Source: Pseudomonas jessenii
GTDB lineage: Bacteria > Pseudomonadota > Gammaproteobacteria > Pseudomonadales > Pseudomonadaceae
Direction of reading: 5' to 3'
Length of the DNA: 64,000 bases
Assembly (NCBI RefSeq): GCF_002236115.1
Contig: NZ_NIWT01000005.1
Span: 124,001 to 188,000 of the forward strand
This document shows, in pieces, positions 63,588-64,000 of the stretch. The stretch's first letter is position 1. Each line of letters begins with the position of its first letter. A model generated the notes under the pieces. That model was not told where the DNA came from. It did not search any database and saw only the letters and a program-made list of their open reading frames with translations. Made by a program: the position numbers and the translations under genes.

Positions 63588-64000
63588 ATGATCGATCTTG
63601 CAACCTGGAACCTCAGCGTCCCCGTTGGCAGCCCGCCGTACACCGTCGAAACCGCCAAGCTGGTGGACGGTTTCAAGGATCAATACTTCCATTCAGACAC
63701 AGGCACATTGTTTTTCTGGACGCCCGTGACCGGCTCCCGTACCGAAAACGCAATTTATCCACGTACCGAATTGCGTGAAACCTACAGCAACGGCACGTTG
63801 AAAAACTGGTACTACCCGGACGCCGACAATTTGTTGTATGCCACTCTGGCAGTGAACCAGGTGCCGAGTTCCGGGAAAATCGTCATCGGCCAGATCCATG
63901 CCTATCAAAGCCAGAAACCTCTGGTGAAGGTTGAATACCAATACAAAACCAGTACAGCCACCGGCAATATCGTCGCCAAGGTCCGGATGCATCCCGATGA
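63588..64000 (+). CDS. Polysaccharide lyase family 7 (alginate lyase-like), truncated by window end
   Basis: The first 137 codons of a family 7 polysaccharide lyase are present. The diagnostic strands are IYPRTELRE (residues about 58-66, the R-T/S-E-L-R motif) and IGQIHAYQS (the Q-I-H motif). The third motif and catalytic Tyr would lie beyond 64000. Family 7 enzymes cleave alginate or related polyuronates. The protein starts MIDLATWNLSVPVGSPPYTV, directly in the domain, with no signal peptide. GGAAG precedes the ATG at 63588. A good promoter lies 72 bases upstream. Confidence 0.88.
   Translation, partial: MIDLATWNLSVPVGSPPYTVETAKLVDGFKDQYFHSDTGTLFFWTPVTGSRTENAIYPRTELRETYSNGTLKNWYYPDADNLLYATLAVNQVPSSGKIVIGQIHAYQSQKPLVKVEYQYKTSTATGNIVAKVRMHPD

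Overview
The window is a chromosomal stretch of a Pseudomonas, most likely of the P. fluorescens group. The support is high G+C coding sequence, about twenty REP/REPIN palindromes of the kind seen in that group, and a gene set and order that, from memory, match the choline, glycine betaine and carnitine catabolism region of P. aeruginosa (around PA5372 to PA5420). I ran no database search; family calls rest on motifs visible in the translations. No tRNA, rRNA, CRISPR array, prophage or intact insertion sequence was seen.

Layout. (1) 51-7752, minus strand: glyA, soxB, soxD, soxA, soxG, purU, the sarcosine oxidase operon with its one-carbon outlets. (2) 8067-10998: a TraX-like membrane protein, a threonine aldolase and a short-chain dehydrogenase. 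(3) 11127-13805: divergent gbcB and gbcA, the glycine betaine monooxygenase. (4) 13867-18996: an AT-richer, accessory-looking block with a PI-PLC-like protein carrying six Ig-like and two fibronectin-like repeats, an 830-base noncoding region with four repeated modules each centred on a perfect DnaA box, and a bilobed aspartyl protease. (5) 19935-27727, minus strand: dipeptidase-like protein, DUF5943 protein, dgcA, dgcB, etfA and etfB, the dimethylglycine demethylase system. (6) 28973-34882: cdhR facing caiX-cdhC-cdhA-cdhB-gamma-butyrobetaine hydroxylase. (7) 35003-42102: a candidate small RNA, a small unknown gene, gbdR, a serine deaminase gene, and the choline-type ABC transporter choX-choW-choV. 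(8) 42362-48717: betT facing betI-betB-betA. (9) 49002-64000: mixed genes, namely a second TldD/TldE-like pair, an MFS exporter, dbpA, a BaiN-like flavoprotein, yccS-like, two GNATs, a periplasmic binding protein, a YgjP-like metalloprotease, a GGDEF-EAL response regulator and a family 7 polysaccharide lyase cut by the window end.

How it works together. Choline enters by BetT and the ABC importer and is oxidised by BetA and BetB to glycine betaine. Carnitine and gamma-butyrobetaine are funnelled to the same compound by the hydroxylase and CdhA/C/B. GbcAB, DgcAB with EtfAB, and SoxBDAG then strip the three methyl groups to leave glycine. GlyA and PurU handle the C1 units and make serine, and the serine deaminase gives pyruvate. 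Two GATase-like AraC regulators (GbdR, CdhR) and BetI control the set. Their likely DNA sites are visible: 21-base tandem direct repeats before choX and caiX, and a perfect 20-base palindrome before betI.

The least explained items are the DnaA-box repeat region beside the Ig-repeat phospholipase gene, the candidate small RNA at 35003-35142, and several pathway proteins whose usual metal-binding residues are altered (dipeptidase-like protein, DgcA, the EAL domain).
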